Assembly: GCA_018674605.1 (NCBI GenBank)
Contig: JABGZU010000030.1
Location: 1-9,135 of the forward strand
Direction of reading: 5' to 3'
Length of the DNA stretch: 9,135 bases
DNA from: Candidatus Nitrosopumilus sp.
Lineage (GTDB): Archaea > Thermoproteota > Nitrososphaeria > Nitrososphaerales > Nitrosopumilaceae
In this document: in pieces, positions 1 through 5,138 of the stretch
Numbering within the stretch: the first letter of the stretch is position 1
Layout: every line of letters starts with the position of its first letter
Notes under the pieces: generated by a model
What the model was told of the DNA's origin: nothing
The model's input: the letters and a program-made list of their open reading frames with translations, nothing else
The model's database searches: none
Made by a program: the position numbers and the translations under genes

Positions 1-239
1 ATATCTTTGATGTATTGATCTTGTAAATGCTTTGAAGCTGTAACAGTAAAAGAACTATCAAAATAACTTGAAACAGTTGCACCAACTAAAGATTTACCAA
101 CACCAGTTGGAGCACAAATAACTATTTTTTTGTAACCAGTTTGTAATTTATTTTCAATTTCATTTAGAATATCTTTTTGAATTTGACGAGGTTTGAAATG
201 ATCGGGAAATTTTTCTAAAAGAGACAGAATGATTCTCAT
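1..239 (-). CDS. Rad3/DinG-like superfamily 2 DNA helicase, N-terminal fragment
   Basis: This is the first 79 codons of an ATP-dependent DNA helicase; the rest lies beyond the left edge. The visible protein has a KPRQIQ segment (residues 17-22) like the adenine-sensing Q-type motif, a clear Walker A loop APTGVGKS (43-50), and TASKHLQDQY (67-76). The LQDQ block matches motif Ia of the XPD/Rad3/DinG branch of superfamily 2. Members of that branch unwind DNA 5'-3' in repair and usually carry an iron-sulfur cluster, but that part is not in view. The ATG at 239 is preferred because no better in-frame start is near and the Q-type motif then sits close to the N-terminus, as expected. It diverges from the GIY-YIG-like gene across 86 nt. 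The superfamily call is firm; the exact subfamily is inferred. Confidence 0.85.
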   Translation of the reverse strand, partial: MRIILSLLEKFPDHFKPRQIQKDILNEIENKLQTGYKKIVICAPTGVGKSLVGATVSSYFDSSFTVTASKHLQDQYIKD

Positions 240-295
240 GATTTTAGGTATTAAAAGGATGAAGGTTCTTGTGATATACAAAAAATTTCAATTGG

Positions 296-304
296 ATTTA
301 ATAT
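296..304 (+). promoter_or_regulatory. Putative TATA box for the GIY-YIG-like gene
   Basis: The AT-rich stretch ATTTAATAT is centred about 26 nt upstream of the ATG at 326. This is the spacing expected for an archaeal TATA box serving a leaderless transcript. No Shine-Dalgarno sequence precedes that ATG, which supports the ATG over the TTG at 317. Confidence 0.45.
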
Positions 305-325
305 CTAGTAAAATTATTGTTTATC

Positions 326-640
326 ATGGAATTACTTGAAGACAAAATGAGAGTTTGGTTAGAGAGTGCCAAATTTGTTAAAGCCATTCCAGGTGTTTAT
401 GTATTATACAATAGAAAAAAAGACCCAATTTTTATTGGAGAGACAAATAATTTAGAAACTACATTTTCCAAATACGTAGATACAGAATTTGAAGGGAATG
501 AATGTATGCAAAAAACCCAATCATATCAAAGAGTATTTACAAGTAATCAAAAACAAGAACAATTAGAATTAATTGAGAGATTCAAAAGTGAAACAGGAAA
601 ATTACCTGTATGTAATGAAGATATTAAAATTGAAACATAA
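326..640 (+). CDS. Small GIY-YIG-like domain protein, probably lacking the catalytic arginine
   Basis: The 104-residue protein looks like a stand-alone GIY-YIG nuclease fold. PGVYVLYN (residues 22-29) corresponds to the GIY strand and PIFIGETNNLE (34-44) to the YIG strand and following helix. ELIERF (81-86) and LPVCN (93-97) fit the later acidic and Asn positions. GIY-YIG nucleases use an arginine about eight residues after YIG (Arg27 of I-TevI). Here that region reads ETTFSKY, with threonine where arginine is expected, and the YIG tyrosine is phenylalanine. It may therefore be a non-catalytic nucleic-acid-binding relative. An in-frame TTG at 317 would add three residues, but the ATG at 326 fits the TATA box better. 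The fold call comes from motif reading only; the function is unknown. Confidence 0.65.
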   Translation: MELLEDKMRVWLESAKFVKAIPGVYVLYNRKKDPIFIGETNNLETTFSKYVDTEFEGNECMQKTQSYQRVFTSNQKQEQLELIERFKSETGKLPVCNEDIKIET

Positions 641-720
641 TTAAAAAATTGTGTAAATTCAATAAAATAATTACAAAAAAAATCTAAAATTATGAAAATT
701 TAGGAACAAAATATTTAAAA

Positions 721-729
721 TTATAAAAG
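721..729 (+). promoter_or_regulatory. Putative TATA box for the C2H2 miniprotein
   Basis: TTATAAAAG is centred about 26 nt upstream of the ATG at 751, matching the archaeal TATA position for a leaderless mRNA. No ribosome binding site lies immediately before that ATG. Confidence 0.5.
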
Positions 730-750
730 TAACAGGCACGTAGAAAAAGC

Positions 751-882
751 ATGGAACAATGCGATTATTGTGATCAATTATTTGATACAAAGGAAGTCCT
801 ATACGAGCATGTTGAAGTTCATTCAGATACTGAAAGAAATGAACAAATCATATCTAACCAAAAGGAATCAAACAAAAATTAG
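751..882 (+). CDS. C2H2 zinc-finger miniprotein (43 aa)
   Basis: A 43-residue ORF whose first half is a textbook classical zinc finger: Cys4-x2-Cys7-x12-His20-x3-His24. The hydrophobic core positions are also kept, with Phe11 and Leu17. The remaining tail (25-43) is polar and probably disordered. Single C2H2 fingers of this size are common in ammonia-oxidising archaea and are presumed to bind DNA, RNA or protein; the target is unknown. The exact spacing of the four ligands is strong evidence that this short frame is a real gene. It has its own TATA-like box 26 nt upstream and about 110 nt separates it from the preceding gene, so it is probably transcribed alone. Confidence 0.75.
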   Translation: MEQCDYCDQLFDTKEVLYEHVEVHSDTERNEQIISNQKESNKN

Positions 883-1194
883 GCTCGTAAATTAATTGAA
901 AAATACAATAAAAACAGATAGTGGATTTAGATAAGAATAGGTCAAACATACAAAATAAACACAATCATCATTACAAAAATTATGTAGTAAAATAGTTAAA
1001 AAAAATATTACATGGACCATTTTACATAATCAGAAATAATAAAAAAATATATTCAAATAACAAATGCCATCCATAATTTAATTAAAAAAATTAAAACATC
1101 AGAGGTTAAAAATAAGAATTTTATTTAAAGCGTTATAGGTAATTAATGAGCACATAAAATTAATATCTAAAAAATTCTAGAAATTAATAATAAA
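883..1194. other. 312-nt AT-rich intergenic stretch
   Basis: I see no convincing gene on either strand here. It contains an inverted repeat at 979-1030 and a run of six A (T on the minus strand) at 1169-1174, 20 nt past the stop of the minus-strand metallopeptidase gene. That run could serve as its transcription stop. The hydrophobic minus frame at 892-1020 looks fortuitous. Confidence 0.6.
979..1030. repeat. Imperfect inverted repeat
   Basis: ATTATGTAGTAAAAT (979-993) is matched by the reverse complement of ATTTTACATAAT (1019-1030), apart from a 2-nt GT bulge in the left arm. The arms are separated by 25 nt. An RNA copy could form a stem of 12 mostly A-U pairs. It lies in the gene-free stretch between the C2H2 gene and the metallopeptidase gene. 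It could be a weak structured RNA, a terminator or a protein site; chance is possible in such AT-rich DNA. Confidence 0.4.
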
Positions 1195-1728
1195 TTATTT
1201 TAAATTTTCAAAAACTTTTGTGTATTTTAATTGAATTTCAAGTTTGTTACCAAAATTAGTTTCTTCATCATATTCTTCACGGGTTTTAATCAAAATTTTA
1301 GTTAATTTATCAACTTCTTTTGAAATCATTCTTCCAGAATCTTCTTTTGCAAATTGTTTACGTTGAGCGTCATTGTGACCTCTTGTAGGGAAAACTTTGT
1401 TATAAAAATTATTTTCTAAATTTTTTATATGGTCTCTTCTAATTGTTTCAGCAAGATCAAAATGGCCTTGTTCATGTTTTAACAAATTATCATTTGCGTC
1501 TGAAAATCTAACCCAAGATAATAAAGAATGAAATTCAACAGTGAGTTGTATGTTTTCAATAAGAAATACAACATCATCATTTAATTTATCAGAATTAATA
1601 GTCCAAGTAAATGCATATTTTATAGTACTATGAGAATCTTCAAAAACAGCAGGATTGGATTCAGCTTTAAAATCAGACCATTTCAATAAATTATTTTGAG
1701 ACCACTCAACAACATTATTTTCACTCAT
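1195..1728 (-). CDS. DUF922-like HEXXH zinc metallopeptidase, cytosolic
   Basis: A 177-residue protein with the layout of the DUF922 predicted zinc-protease family. WSDFKAESNP near the N-terminus (residues 17-26) is followed by a strand-rich segment. LLKHEQGHFDLAE (82-94) is the zinc site, with His85, Glu86 and His89 as the HEXXH core and Glu94 further on. YDEETNFG (153-160) near the C-terminus matches the family's YD-x-ET-x-HG block, except that the usual His is Phe159. If that His is a zinc ligand, this enzyme is altered; Glu94 could substitute. Most relatives I know of are exported bacterial proteins, but no signal peptide or membrane segment is visible here, so it should act in the cytosol. 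Substrate unknown. It is a single gene, convergent with the region to its left and divergent from the 58-residue ORF. Confidence 0.72.
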   Translation of the reverse strand: MSENNVVEWSQNNLLKWSDFKAESNPAVFEDSHSTIKYAFTWTINSDKLNDDVVFLIENIQLTVEFHSLLSWVRFSDANDNLLKHEQGHFDLAETIRRDHIKNLENNFYNKVFPTRGHNDAQRKQFAKEDSGRMISKEVDKLTKILIKTREEYDEETNFGNKLEIQLKYTKVFENLK

Positions 1729-1816
1729 AATTAGAAGTGCGTTAAACAGAGAATAAAATTATTGATAATTTCATAATAAAGTAAAAGTTGTATGATTTTA
1801 CAAGGTTTAGGCTTGG

Positions 1817-1830
1817 TTTTAAAAATAATA
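1817..1830 (+). promoter_or_regulatory. Putative TATA box for the 58-residue ORF
   Basis: TTTTAAAAATAATA lies 31-44 nt upstream of the ATG at 1861, slightly far for a leaderless start but acceptable with a short leader. It is the best TATA-like element in this divergent intergenic region. Any AT-rich DNA offers such matches. Confidence 0.3.
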
Positions 1831-1860
1831 AAAAAAGGATAATTTTTTCAACCCATTTTG

Positions 1861-2037
1861 ATGAAATATAACGACATGTTTTATTTTAAGAAATTTTCAA
1901 AATCAAAGTCATTAGAAACATTGGAAACAGGGTTGTTGACAAATTTGACTGCTTTAAGTAACTCCCAAAGAGTCGATGCAAAAGGAGGCAAATTTGCCTG
2001 TTTTCAAAATTCTAAACTATTAATTTCAGAGATTTAA
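1861..2037 (+). CDS. Hypothetical protein (58 aa)
   Basis: An open frame of 58 codons in an otherwise unassigned stretch. I recognise no family. The N-terminus is aromatic and basic (YFKKFSKSKS, residues 8-17), the middle is a plausible helix (LETLETGLLTNLTAL, 18-32), and the C-terminus is mixed with one cysteine (Cys47). There is no signal peptide or membrane segment. The composition is less AT-biased than the surrounding noncoding DNA, and KGGKFA reads like real protein, but so short a frame could be accidental. It diverges from the metallopeptidase gene and is followed after 10 nt by a 25-residue membrane-peptide frame, which could share its transcript. Confidence 0.45.
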   Translation: MKYNDMFYFKKFSKSKSLETLETGLLTNLTALSNSQRVDAKGGKFACFQNSKLLISEI

Positions 2038-2047
2038 TAGACATATT

Positions 2048-2125
2048 GTGAATAAAAAATTTTATGTTTGGATGGGCATTTCTCTAAGTGCATCTGCAGT
2101 AGGGTTATTTTTGTTATTTAGCTAA
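2048..2125 (+). CDS. Possible 25-residue single-pass membrane peptide
   Basis: A GTG-started frame of 25 codons. The lysines at residues 3-4 are followed by an uninterrupted hydrophobic stretch from about residue 5 to 25, long enough to cross a membrane once. The two basic residues at the N-terminus suggest that end stays in the cytosol. An in-frame ATG at 2072 would leave only 17 residues. It follows the 58-residue frame by 10 nt and ends 12 nt before the stop of the oppositely oriented cysteine-rich gene. No ribosome binding site is evident. The coherent membrane-peptide pattern is the only reason to list it. Confidence 0.3.
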   Translation: MNKKFYVWMGISLSASAVGLFLLFS

Positions 2126-2137
2126 CAGTAAAAAATT

Positions 2138-2392
2138 TCAACAAGAATGACAATCAGTGGAGTAGGATAATTGTTCTTCATTACTAAATAATTCAGTATT
2201 TTGTTTTAACAATAATTCAATGGTTTGAAAAGCAGGGCATTGTTTATCAATAGAAAATAATTCTTCACATTTAGGACATTGAATTACAATATGAGTACCC
2301 CAATCACATTCAATCTCAGGAATTACTTCAAAAAGCACCATATTTTGACAAACACAAAGGAGTTTTTTTTGAAATTTATCCACATTATTCAT
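2138..2392 (-). CDS. Cysteine-rich zinc-ribbon-like protein (84 aa)
   Basis: An 84-residue soluble protein with eight cysteines. Cys13-x-Cys15 and Cys39-Pro-Lys-Cys42 are arranged like the two knuckles of a zinc ribbon, separated by a strand-rich segment. Cys29 and Cys52 lie between and after them. The protein ends in CHSC, giving Cys81 and Cys84 as a possible extra metal or redox pair. The family is not recognised; small zinc ribbons often act in transcription or as protein-binding modules, but nothing here decides that. The start at 2392 is the only sensible one and has a TATA-like element about 24 nt upstream. The gene is divergent from the tandem CCHC gene across just 56 nt, so the two may be controlled together. 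Confidence 0.7.
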   Translation of the reverse strand: MNNVDKFQKKLLCVCQNMVLFEVIPEIECDWGTHIVIQCPKCEELFSIDKQCPAFQTIELLLKQNTELFSNEEQLSYSTDCHSC

Positions 2393-2409
2393 AGATAATT
2401 TTTAGATCA

Positions 2410-2422
2410 GATATTATTTATG
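2410..2422 (-). promoter_or_regulatory. Putative TATA box for the zinc-ribbon-like gene
   Basis: On the minus strand this reads CATAAATAATATC, centred about 24 nt upstream of the ATG at 2392, as expected for a leaderless archaeal transcript. It nearly abuts the opposing TATA-like box at 2424-2431. Confidence 0.4.
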
Positions 2423-2423
2423 G

Positions 2424-2431
2424 ATATAAAA
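2424..2431 (+). promoter_or_regulatory. Putative TATA box for the tandem CCHC operon
   Basis: ATATAAAA lies 18-25 nt upstream of the ATG at 2449. It is a good match to the archaeal TATA element and suits a leaderless or nearly leaderless first gene. It nearly abuts the minus-strand box at 2410-2422. Confidence 0.45.
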
Positions 2432-2448
2432 TAAATAAAAATTAGAAA

Positions 2449-2661
2449 ATGACAGAATGTCCAACATGTAAACTATCAATGGAGTCACATTCAACATCAG
2501 AATTAATGGAGTGTTGTATGAAACAAGTTGGAGATGAATTAACAGAAGAGCAAGAAGGAATTTGTCCTAATTGTAAACATGATATCAAAGGACATTCAGA
2601 TAAAGGACTAGCAGAATGTACATTAGAATATTTAAAATCAGGTATCAATAGTTCAAGATAA
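2449..2661 (+). CDS. Tandem CCHC zinc-binding miniprotein (70 aa)
   Basis: A 70-residue protein made of two copies of one metal-binding unit. Copy one is Cys4-x2-Cys7-x6-His14-x7-Cys22; copy two is Cys39-x2-Cys42-x6-His49-x7-Cys57. The spacing is identical in both, and side residues are kept (CPxCK at the start, GHS or SHS around the His, L-x-EC at the end), so this is an internal duplication. A 16-residue acidic linker with Glu-Glu-Gln-Glu joins them. I do not recognise a named family; the spacing differs from retroviral zinc knuckles (CX2CX4HX4C). A role in nucleic-acid or protein binding is inferred. It is probably the first gene of an operon, 32 nt upstream of the next gene. The minus-strand frame across it is a shadow. 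Confidence 0.8.
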   Translation: MTECPTCKLSMESHSTSELMECCMKQVGDELTEEQEGICPNCKHDIKGHSDKGLAECTLEYLKSGINSSR

Positions 2662-2681
2662 GATTAAACATTAGAGAAAAA

Positions 2682-2687
2682 GAGGTG
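2682..2687 (+). promoter_or_regulatory. Shine-Dalgarno sequence deciding a TTG start
   Basis: GAGGTG is a six-base match to the complement of the archaeal 16S rRNA tail. It is six nt upstream of TTG at 2694. It overlaps the competing GTG start at 2685, which would then have no binding site of its own. Confidence 0.5.
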
Positions 2688-2693
2688 TATGTA

Positions 2694-3287
2694 TTGAATC
2701 AATTTACAAAAAAAATAATTAATGACTTTTCACCAATGTGGACAAATAAACAAGTATGGGAATTTGAAGAAATTAATGAAAATTTAACTTTTGATATGGC
2801 GTATGTGGAGCCAGGAAAATATGATGAGAACGTATGGAAATCTAAATCATCACATCCAGATTCAGATGTTAGAGATGTAGCAGTTAGGACATTTGATAAT
2901 TTATTGGATGGAGAAGAATTATGGATAGCAAATTGTAATCAAAAAAAAATAGATGAAAAATATGTACCATATCTAATGGCCACAATTGTAGATACAATGA
3001 TTGAAGAAGAAGTTTGTCTTAACATTAAAAGAAACAATGGTTGTTTATCCATATCAATAGATAGAGATGCAGACGTAATTGATTGTAAAGAATTTTTTGA
3101 AGAATTTTATCATTTAGCAACTGGTTTCAATTATGATACAGATACAGGAATTCCAGATGATGAAACTGAAGCAGAGATATACCTTACAAGATTACAAGAA
3201 GAATTTGATGAAAAAATGAAAGAAAGACTTGGAGACAAATATTTGCCCGGAAATAATGATCCAGATACCATTAATGCAAAAGATTAG
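2694..3287 (+). CDS. Acidic protein of unknown function (197-200 aa)
   Basis: A soluble, strongly acidic protein with no recognised domain. Visible features are an aromatic N-terminal part (WTNKQVWEFEE), a DSDVRDVAVRTFDNLL helix in the middle, a basic strand LNIKRNNGCLSISIDRDAD, and a C-terminal acidic helix (EEFDEKMKERLGDKY). There are three scattered cysteines but no metal motif. Start choice: GTG at 2685 gives 200 residues. However, GAGGTG (2682-2687) is an excellent Shine-Dalgarno sequence that sits six nt before TTG at 2694, and TTG starts also occur in trpG and trpB, so I prefer 2694. It lies between the tandem CCHC gene and the winged-helix-like gene, with gaps of about 30 nt, and is probably co-transcribed with both. 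Confidence 0.75.
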   Translation: MNQFTKKIINDFSPMWTNKQVWEFEEINENLTFDMAYVEPGKYDENVWKSKSSHPDSDVRDVAVRTFDNLLDGEELWIANCNQKKIDEKYVPYLMATIVDTMIEEEVCLNIKRNNGCLSISIDRDADVIDCKEFFEEFYHLATGFNYDTDTGIPDDETEAEIYLTRLQEEFDEKMKERLGDKYLPGNNDPDTINAKD

Positions 3288-3317
3288 ATAAAATACAAGA
3301 AAAAAAGAGAACAAAAT

Positions 3318-3662
3318 ATGTCTGAAAGAAAACCATTTAGAAAATTCAAAAATAAAGGTCCATCATTGACAGTAGAACAAAAAATAGAACAGTTCATTTT
3401 AAGAAATTCAAGAAATGGATTTTTCACCAAAGTATCTACAATCAATTACAAATTTGAAATTTCAGAAAGTAGGGCATGGGAAGTTATCGGAGAATTACTT
3501 TTTGATGGAAATATAGAATCAACACATGACCAGTACACTGGAGATATGAAATTATGTGAGAATGGAAAAACACATACAATTATGGGGTTAGAAAATACAA
3601 GAAAAAAAGACAAGTTTAGAAAAAAGAGTAAAACAAAACCAAATAAAATAAATAAAAAATAA
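3318..3662 (+). CDS. Basic winged-helix-like protein (114 aa)
   Basis: A 114-residue, lysine/arginine-rich protein. The centre (about residues 17-83) reads like a winged helix: a first helix (VEQKIEQFILRN), a second around TKVSTINYKF, a recognition-like helix (SESRAWEVIGELLFDGNI) and a wing (DQYTGDMKLCENG). Both ends are basic and probably disordered; the last 20 residues are almost all Lys, Arg, Asn and Thr, suited to nucleic-acid binding. The pattern 'two helices, then a helix followed by a longer loop' resembles archaeal DNA-binding proteins, but I cannot name the family. It follows the acidic protein by 30 nt and is likely the last gene of that operon. The acidic and basic neighbours might interact, which is a guess. 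Confidence 0.65.
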   Translation: MSERKPFRKFKNKGPSLTVEQKIEQFILRNSRNGFFTKVSTINYKFEISESRAWEVIGELLFDGNIESTHDQYTGDMKLCENGKTHTIMGLENTRKKDKFRKKSKTKPNKINKK

Positions 3663-3711
3663 AATAAATATTTACAAAACATCTTAATGCTTCATTGTAT
3701 CAATTACTCAC

Positions 3712-3801
3712 ATGGATGAAGATAATTTTCCAGCTCAATGTCATCCATTAATAAAATCAAAAAAGAAAAAACAAACCGAGGAAAAAAATGAAACAGTGTA
3801 A
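3712..3801 (+). CDS. Possible 29-residue leader-like ORF upstream of a zinc finger
   Basis: An ATG-started frame of 29 codons that overlaps the start of the next gene by 14 nt in another frame. The product is acidic at the start, has one Cys-His pair (residues 10-11), then a lysine-rich tail (KSKKKK). No family is recognised. Its value is positional: the following gene has a Shine-Dalgarno site inside this frame, so translation here could be coupled to it. It may equally be noncoding leader. Confidence 0.3.
   Translation: MDEDNFPAQCHPLIKSKKKKQTEEKNETV
3778..3782 (+). promoter_or_regulatory. Shine-Dalgarno sequence for the 49-residue zinc finger
   Basis: GAGGA lies five nt upstream of the ATG at 3788, inside the preceding short frame. 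A ribosome site here implies the mRNA starts upstream and is not leaderless. Confidence 0.45.
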
Positions 3802-3937
3802 ATTATGTGGAAGTCCATTAGGAAAAGAACCAACTACAGAAGAATTAGAAAGTCATTGGAAAAAACATCATAATTGGCATTGGGAATCAAATAATGAAAA
3901 AACACCTCAAGAAGCACTATTAAAAAAATCGATTTAA
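3788..3937 (+). CDS. C2H2-like zinc-finger miniprotein (49 aa)
   Basis: A 49-residue protein with Cys4-x2-Cys7-x15-His23-x3-His27, plus a further His28 and His31. This is a slightly long-loop version of a C2H2 finger. The segment from 23 to 32 is rich in His and Trp (Trp24, Trp30, Trp32), unusual for so short a protein and suggestive of a compact metal-centred core. The tail is polar. The ATG is preceded by GAGGA at a good distance, and the frame ends 4 nt before the stop of trpB on the other strand, so the two genes meet tail to tail with no room for separate terminators. Function unknown; nucleic-acid or protein binding is inferred. Confidence 0.65.
   Translation: MKQCKLCGSPLGKEPTTEELESHWKKHHNWHWESNNEKTPQEALLKKSI
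3922..3928 (-). terminator. T-run terminator of the trp operon
   Basis: On the minus strand this is a run of seven T, 14 nt past the trpB stop. Archaeal RNA polymerase terminates at such T-runs without needing a hairpin. It lies within the coding sequence of the convergent zinc-finger gene, where the plus strand encodes lysines. Confidence 0.4.
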
Positions 3938-3941
3938 ATAA

Positions 3942-5138
3942 TTAATTATTATTTTTATCAGCAGCATCTAAATATTTTTGAACTTCTTCAACATCTTTAT
4001 CACCTCTACCCGAAAGCGTAACCACAATAGATTCAGAAGGTTTTCCTTTTTTAGCAACTTTCATAGCTTCAGATATTGCATGGGCAGATTCCAAAGCTGG
4101 AATTATGCCTTCAGTTCGTGTAAGTGTCAAAAATGCATCTAACACTTCACTATCAGTTGATGAATGATATTTTACTCGTTTAGTATCCTTGTAGTAGGCG
4201 TGTTCAGGGCCAACTCCAGGATAATCTAATCCTGCAGAAATACTATGAGTCTCAGTAATTTGACCTTCATCATCTTGAAGCAAATAAGTCATCATTCCAT
4301 GAAGTATTCCTTTACTTCCTGCAGATAATGTTGCAGAATGGAATTTAGATTTTAGTCCTTTACCTGCAGCTTCAACTCCAATTATTTCAGCACTAGTGTC
4401 AACTAAAGGATAAAAAGTTCCAATTGCATTAGAACCACCGCCAACACATGCAATTACAACATCTGGATCTTTATTGTTAATTTTTTTCATTTGTGATTTT
4501 ATTTCATTTCCAATTACACTTTGAAAATCTCTAACCATTACAGGATAAGGGTGAGGCCCTACTGCAGAACCTAACAAGTAATAGGTATTTTCTACATTTG
4601 TAATCCAATCTCGGATTGCCTCATTAATTGCATCTTTCAATGTTTTAGAGCCAGATTTTACTGGATGAACTTTAGCACCCAACATGTTCATTCGATAAAC
4701 ATTTAGTTTTTGTCTGATTGTATCTTTGTACCCCATGTATACTTCAGATTTTAATCCCAATGCAGCACATGCCATTGCAGTTGCAACACCGTGTTGTCCT
4801 GCACCCGTTTCTGCAATAATCCTTTTTTTATTCATTTTTTTTGCTAATAACCCTTGACCAATTGTATTGTTAATTTTATGGGCTCCACCATGAAGTAAAT
4901 CTTCTCGTTTAAGATAGATTTTAGCACCACCTAATTTTTCAGATAAATTTTTTGCATAATATAGAGGAGTTGGCCTACCAGCATACACTTTAAGATAATA
5001 ATCTAATTCGTCTTTGAATTTTCTATCATTTTTAAATTTAAGATAATTTTCTTCTAATTCTTCAATTGCAGGTACTAAGGTTTCAGGGATGTATTGACCA
5101 CCAAATTCTCCGAATTTACCATCTTTTGGATATTTCAA
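3942..5138 (-). CDS. trpB: Tryptophan synthase beta subunit (TrpB1 type)
   Basis: A pyridoxal-phosphate enzyme that condenses indole with serine to give tryptophan, the last step of the pathway. At 398 residues it has normal family length. Visible landmarks are the N-terminal FGEFGGQYIPETL (9-21), GRPTPLYYA (54-62), HGGAHKINN with the cofactor lysine Lys88, the catalytic Glu110 in AETGAGQHG, the phosphate-binding glycine loop GGGSNAIG (233-240), and SAGLDYPGVGPEH (301-313). The compact N-terminus and the GRPTPL context point to the TrpB1 class, which normally works as an alpha2-beta2 complex with TrpA; no trpA is in the window. The start is TTG, and its last two bases overlap the trpC stop codon (TTGA). 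GGTGA lies seven nt upstream as ribosome site. It is the last gene of the operon. Confidence 0.96.
   Translation of the reverse strand: MKYPKDGKFGEFGGQYIPETLVPAIEELEENYLKFKNDRKFKDELDYYLKVYAGRPTPLYYAKNLSEKLGGAKIYLKREDLLHGGAHKINNTIGQGLLAKKMNKKRIIAETGAGQHGVATAMACAALGLKSEVYMGYKDTIRQKLNVYRMNMLGAKVHPVKSGSKTLKDAINEAIRDWITNVENTYYLLGSAVGPHPYPVMVRDFQSVIGNEIKSQMKKINNKDPDVVIACVGGGSNAIGTFYPLVDTSAEIIGVEAAGKGLKSKFHSATLSAGSKGILHGMMTYLLQDDEGQITETHSISAGLDYPGVGPEHAYYKDTKRVKYHSSTDSEVLDAFLTLTRTEGIIPALESAHAISEAMKVAKKGKPSESIVVTLSGRGDKDVEEVQKYLDAADKNNN

Noticed and set aside
892..1020. Minus-strand 42-residue hydrophobic frame in the gene-free stretch
   Set aside because: Phe/Ile/Leu-rich composition is what random AT-rich DNA gives on this strand, and it has no ribosome site or clear TATA box.
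2442..2648. Minus-strand 68-codon frame
   Set aside because: Complete antisense shadow of the tandem CCHC gene, whose duplicated metal motif makes the plus frame the real one.
3446..3682. Minus-strand 78-codon hydrophobic frame
   Set aside because: Antisense to the basic winged-helix-like gene; its Phe/Leu-rich tract is just the complement of the lysine-rich tail.
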